DNA from: an uncultured Eisenbergiella sp.
GTDB lineage: Bacteria; Bacillota; Clostridia; Lachnospirales; Lachnospiraceae
Direction: 5' to 3'
DNA: 15,556 nucleotides
NCBI GenBank assembly: GCA_948960675.1
Contig: CARDPF010000037.1
Span: 1 to 15,556 of the forward strand
The position numbers were made by a program, and so were the translations under genes. Within the stretch, counting starts at the first letter, position 1. Each line of letters begins with the position of its first letter. Of this stretch, positions 13,528 to 15,556 are shown piece by piece. Under the pieces are notes generated by a model. It ran no database searches, had not been told where the DNA came from, and worked only from the letters and a program-made list of their open reading frames with translations.

Positions 13528-15462
13528 TCAGAGGAACATCGGGACGCCCCTGAGTCCGAAAAATGCCACGGAGAGGAAAGCTGCGGCCATGACCAGGGCA
13601 CAAAACAGACGCTTTTCAAAAAGGGCGGGGGTGCGGCTTGCCAGATATCCCGCGATAAGGATGAGGGGAAGCAGGTAACGCCCCTGCGCCTGGGAATCAA
13701 TGATGTAGGAGTTTAAGACGGAAGCGACAACGCCCCCCACCATCAACAGGACGCCGACACCAAATACAGCCCTTCCCCAGGGTATTTTTTGACGGAAGGT
13801 TTCGGCGCCGATGCTGGCAAAAATTGCAGCGTACAAAAAACCCATCAGGACGTAATACCAGGTGTCGGAGTGGGTGAGCTGGGTGATGCCGCAAAAGCTT
13901 TTATAACTCATGGCAAACCATTCCGGGTTTTCCGCAAAAAAGTCCCCAAGGGAGTACCCTTTGGACATCATGTGCCAGGAAACGCCCTGTTCTTCCACCG
14001 GGGTGAGCGGGTTTTTGTCCGGAGAGCAATACTGGATCTCCATCATTTCTTTGACAGACGCTTTGTCAAATCCATAATGCGTCACATCAAAGCTTGCACG
14101 GAAGGCGACGGTCGCCGCAAAAATCCCTAAGATGATACAATAATTGCGAAACAGGGCCTTCCTCCTTTTCTTATTTCTTGTGCCGATGAGCCGGAACAAA
14201 AGCACACAAAAGGTGAGGGCAAGCAGGGAATAATAGTTGGGCTTTCCCAATAAAATCATACCGTACAGAATGCCAAGCAGGCAAAAGGCAGGCACGCTGC
14301 GGCGTGTAACCTTTGACAGTCCCACCGTGTGGTAGAGCAGGCTTTCGGGATCGGAAAGCTGGTAAACGGCGAGAAAGGACCAGAAAAAATCCAGGGCATC
14401 CGCAGTCGTGTATGAAAAAATATACCATGCCTGTACGCAGATGCAAAACGCTACGGCAAGCCATTTTTGCTTTTGCACATTGCGCACTACAAGCAGGGCG
14501 CAGGCCACAAACAAAAGGATATTGGGGATGCGGTAATAAGGCAGAAAATACAGCATCTTTTGGAAAAACCAGGCAATCTTACCGGCGAGGAAAAAGTACC
14601 AGGTATAATTTTCCAGCTTGGTATAGCCATAACCGCTGTAAGTACCGCTAACAGCCGGATCCCGCATGTCGGGGGGAAGAAAATGCGTCATGCCGTAGTC
14701 CAGACAGGCTTTGACGTCCCACTCATCCGGATGAAGCCCGAGGTCGGAAAAAAGGCCGATGACTGTCACCACAAGGAAGGCTCCCGCCATCACGGCAACG
14801 GAAAGCAGGGCCAGCCAGTCAAACCGCCCGTTTGCATCGCGGGAAAAAAGGGAACGGACATACCGGGCAAGTTGTCCAGAAAAGGAAACGGCAAGCAAAA
14901 GCGCCGCCGTCAGGCAGAATGCGCCAAAGAAGCGTTCCCGGATCTGCCTGACACGCAAAACCCCTGCCGCTTTAACGGCGGCAGATGTGAGCGCCGGATC
15001 GTCCATATAGAGGCCGCTGTCCGTATTTTGGGGCATGACGGCCACATCCTCCCCATCCAGGGCGAGGGTTGCGTTAACCGGAAGGAAAACGGCTGCAATT
15101 TCCTCCGGCGTAAACTGCAGGAAGCGTTCCCCGTTCAGGAGGAAAGCGATGTGGAAAATGCGGTAGGGGGCGTCCGTGTTGGAGGGATCCAGGCGTATGG
15201 TTTGAAACCCGGACGGATCCACCGGCAGTAAAAACGTGACCGCATTCCCGGTGCGGATTCCGTCCACACAGTTTTGGGCGGAAAGTTCCCCGTCCTCTCC
15301 CCAGAAAAGCTGGGATAAAATTCCTTCCTCCGCATCCCTGAAATACATTTCAGCGGAGAGTTCCTGCTTCGTGGGAAGAAAATAGAGAAAAAGCAGGGAT
15401 GGCAAAAAGAGAAGCAGGATACATAACTGCAGGAGGCGCCTGCGCTTTTGCGTCTTGTCCAT
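13528..15462 (-). CDS. Multi-spanning membrane protein, GT-C/DUF2142-like glycosyltransferase
   Basis: This 644-aa protein has an N-terminal membrane segment (about 11-30), an extracellular beta-rich domain of about 140 residues, and then roughly 11-12 membrane helices. HPDEWD (244-249) lies in the loop after an early helix, where GT-C glycosyltransferases keep their catalytic acidic residues. The C-terminal QGRYLLP (593-599) is a pattern I associate with DUF2142-type membrane proteins. These features suggest an enzyme that transfers sugar from a lipid-linked donor to a cell-surface polymer. The TTG at 15468 opens the frame, but the ATG at 15462 has AAGAGG and is preferred. Family assignment is from motif memory; the donor and acceptor are unknown. 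Confidence 0.75.
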   Translation of the reverse strand: MDKTQKRRRLLQLCILLLFLPSLLFLYFLPTKQELSAEMYFRDAEEGILSQLFWGEDGELSAQNCVDGIRTGNAVTFLLPVDPSGFQTIRLDPSNTDAPYRIFHIAFLLNGERFLQFTPEEIAAVFLPVNATLALDGEDVAVMPQNTDSGLYMDDPALTSAAVKAAGVLRVRQIRERFFGAFCLTAALLLAVSFSGQLARYVRSLFSRDANGRFDWLALLSVAVMAGAFLVVTVIGLFSDLGLHPDEWDVKACLDYGMTHFLPPDMRDPAVSGTYSGYGYTKLENYTWYFFLAGKIAWFFQKMLYFLPYYRIPNILLFVACALLVVRNVQKQKWLAVAFCICVQAWYIFSYTTADALDFFWSFLAVYQLSDPESLLYHTVGLSKVTRRSVPAFCLLGILYGMILLGKPNYYSLLALTFCVLLFRLIGTRNKKRRKALFRNYCIILGIFAATVAFRASFDVTHYGFDKASVKEMMEIQYCSPDKNPLTPVEEQGVSWHMMSKGYSLGDFFAENPEWFAMSYKSFCGITQLTHSDTWYYVLMGFLYAAIFASIGAETFRQKIPWGRAVFGVGVLLMVGGVVASVLNSYIIDSQAQGRYLLPLILIAGYLASRTPALFEKRLFCALVMAAAFLSVAFFGLRGVPMFL

Positions 15463-15477
15463 GTACAAAACCTCTTC

Positions 15478-15555
15478 TTAATTGATGGATTTTATAGAAT
15501 TTCTGCGGCGGTGTCCGTTCATTGCGGTTTTCGGATAATCATTTGAAGTCCCCAT
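15478..15555 (-). CDS. Possible 3' end of an upstream gene (partial)
   Basis: The minus strand is open from the window edge to a TAA at 15478-15480, reading a short basic tail that ends KTAMNGHRRRNSIKSIN. The stop codon is 15 nt before the ATG of the membrane protein gene, the spacing expected for the preceding gene of an operon. With only about 25 codons visible, chance openness is quite possible and no family can be named. Confidence 0.3.
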   Translation of the reverse strand: MGTSNDYPKTAMNGHRRRNSIKSIN

Positions 15556-15556
15556 G

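Noticed and set aside
1..15556. CRISPR array, tRNA or rRNA genes, transposase or integrase
   Set aside because: No regularly spaced repeats, cloverleaf-type sequences or matching proteins were seen; the repeats present are few and not regularly spaced.

Overview
The window looks like a chromosomal segment of a gut Lachnospiraceae-type Firmicute (class Clostridia). Grounds: strong AGGAGG-like ribosome binding sites, mixed GC (about 55-65% in sampled metabolic-gene rows, about 42-55% in sampled restriction-modification rows), an AraC-controlled L-fucose operon, an intracellular GH4 alpha-galactosidase, and an XRE/AlaA-type aminotransferase fusion. The assignment is inference from gene content and style; there is no rRNA or other marker gene.

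Layout from left to right. Positions 1-94 hold part of a repeat that abuts the fucU stop codon. Then, read leftward on the minus strand, comes a catabolic operon fucI (3171-1378), fucA (1228-533), fucU (529-95). A divergent AraC-family activator (3310-4164, +) sits upstream and is the obvious regulator. FucI isomerises L-fucose to L-fuculose, FucA cleaves L-fuculose-1-phosphate to dihydroxyacetone phosphate and L-lactaldehyde, and FucU interconverts fucose anomers. The kinase (FucK) is not in the window.

A type II restriction-modification cassette follows on the minus strand: a 659-aa m5C methyltransferase with a large insert (7604-5625), then a 401-aa MvaI/BcnI-like endonuclease (5563-4358). 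The cassette has its own promoter with a palindrome between the -35 and -10 boxes, and palindromic repeats lie directly on both sides of it.

Next comes a minus-strand group: an XRE-HTH/AlaA-like aminotransferase (12358-10865), a cytoplasmic DUF5060/DUF4038/DUF5605-type glycosidase-like protein (10853-9333) and a GH4 alpha-galactosidase (9137-7818). The first two are 11 nt apart and probably co-transcribed. The right end has a small coiled-coil protein resembling a piece of flagellin (12728-12964, +), an 89-aa orphan (13336-13067, -), and a 644-aa multi-spanning GT-C/DUF2142-like membrane protein (15462-13528, -).

The least ordinary content is between and within genes. (1) A two-copy structured element (about 1245-1367 and 4172-4361) has a stem with two compensatory base-pair changes between copies, and its hairpin loops look like RNA tetraloops on the minus strand. 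(2) A second repeat family is built on GTTCAGACA, with three copies. (3) The aminotransferase gene has a strong internal ribosome binding site and ATG exactly at the junction between its HTH and its enzyme, so it may make two proteins, and its promoter is overlaid by spaced GTTCA repeats. No tRNA, rRNA, CRISPR array, transposase or integrase was found.
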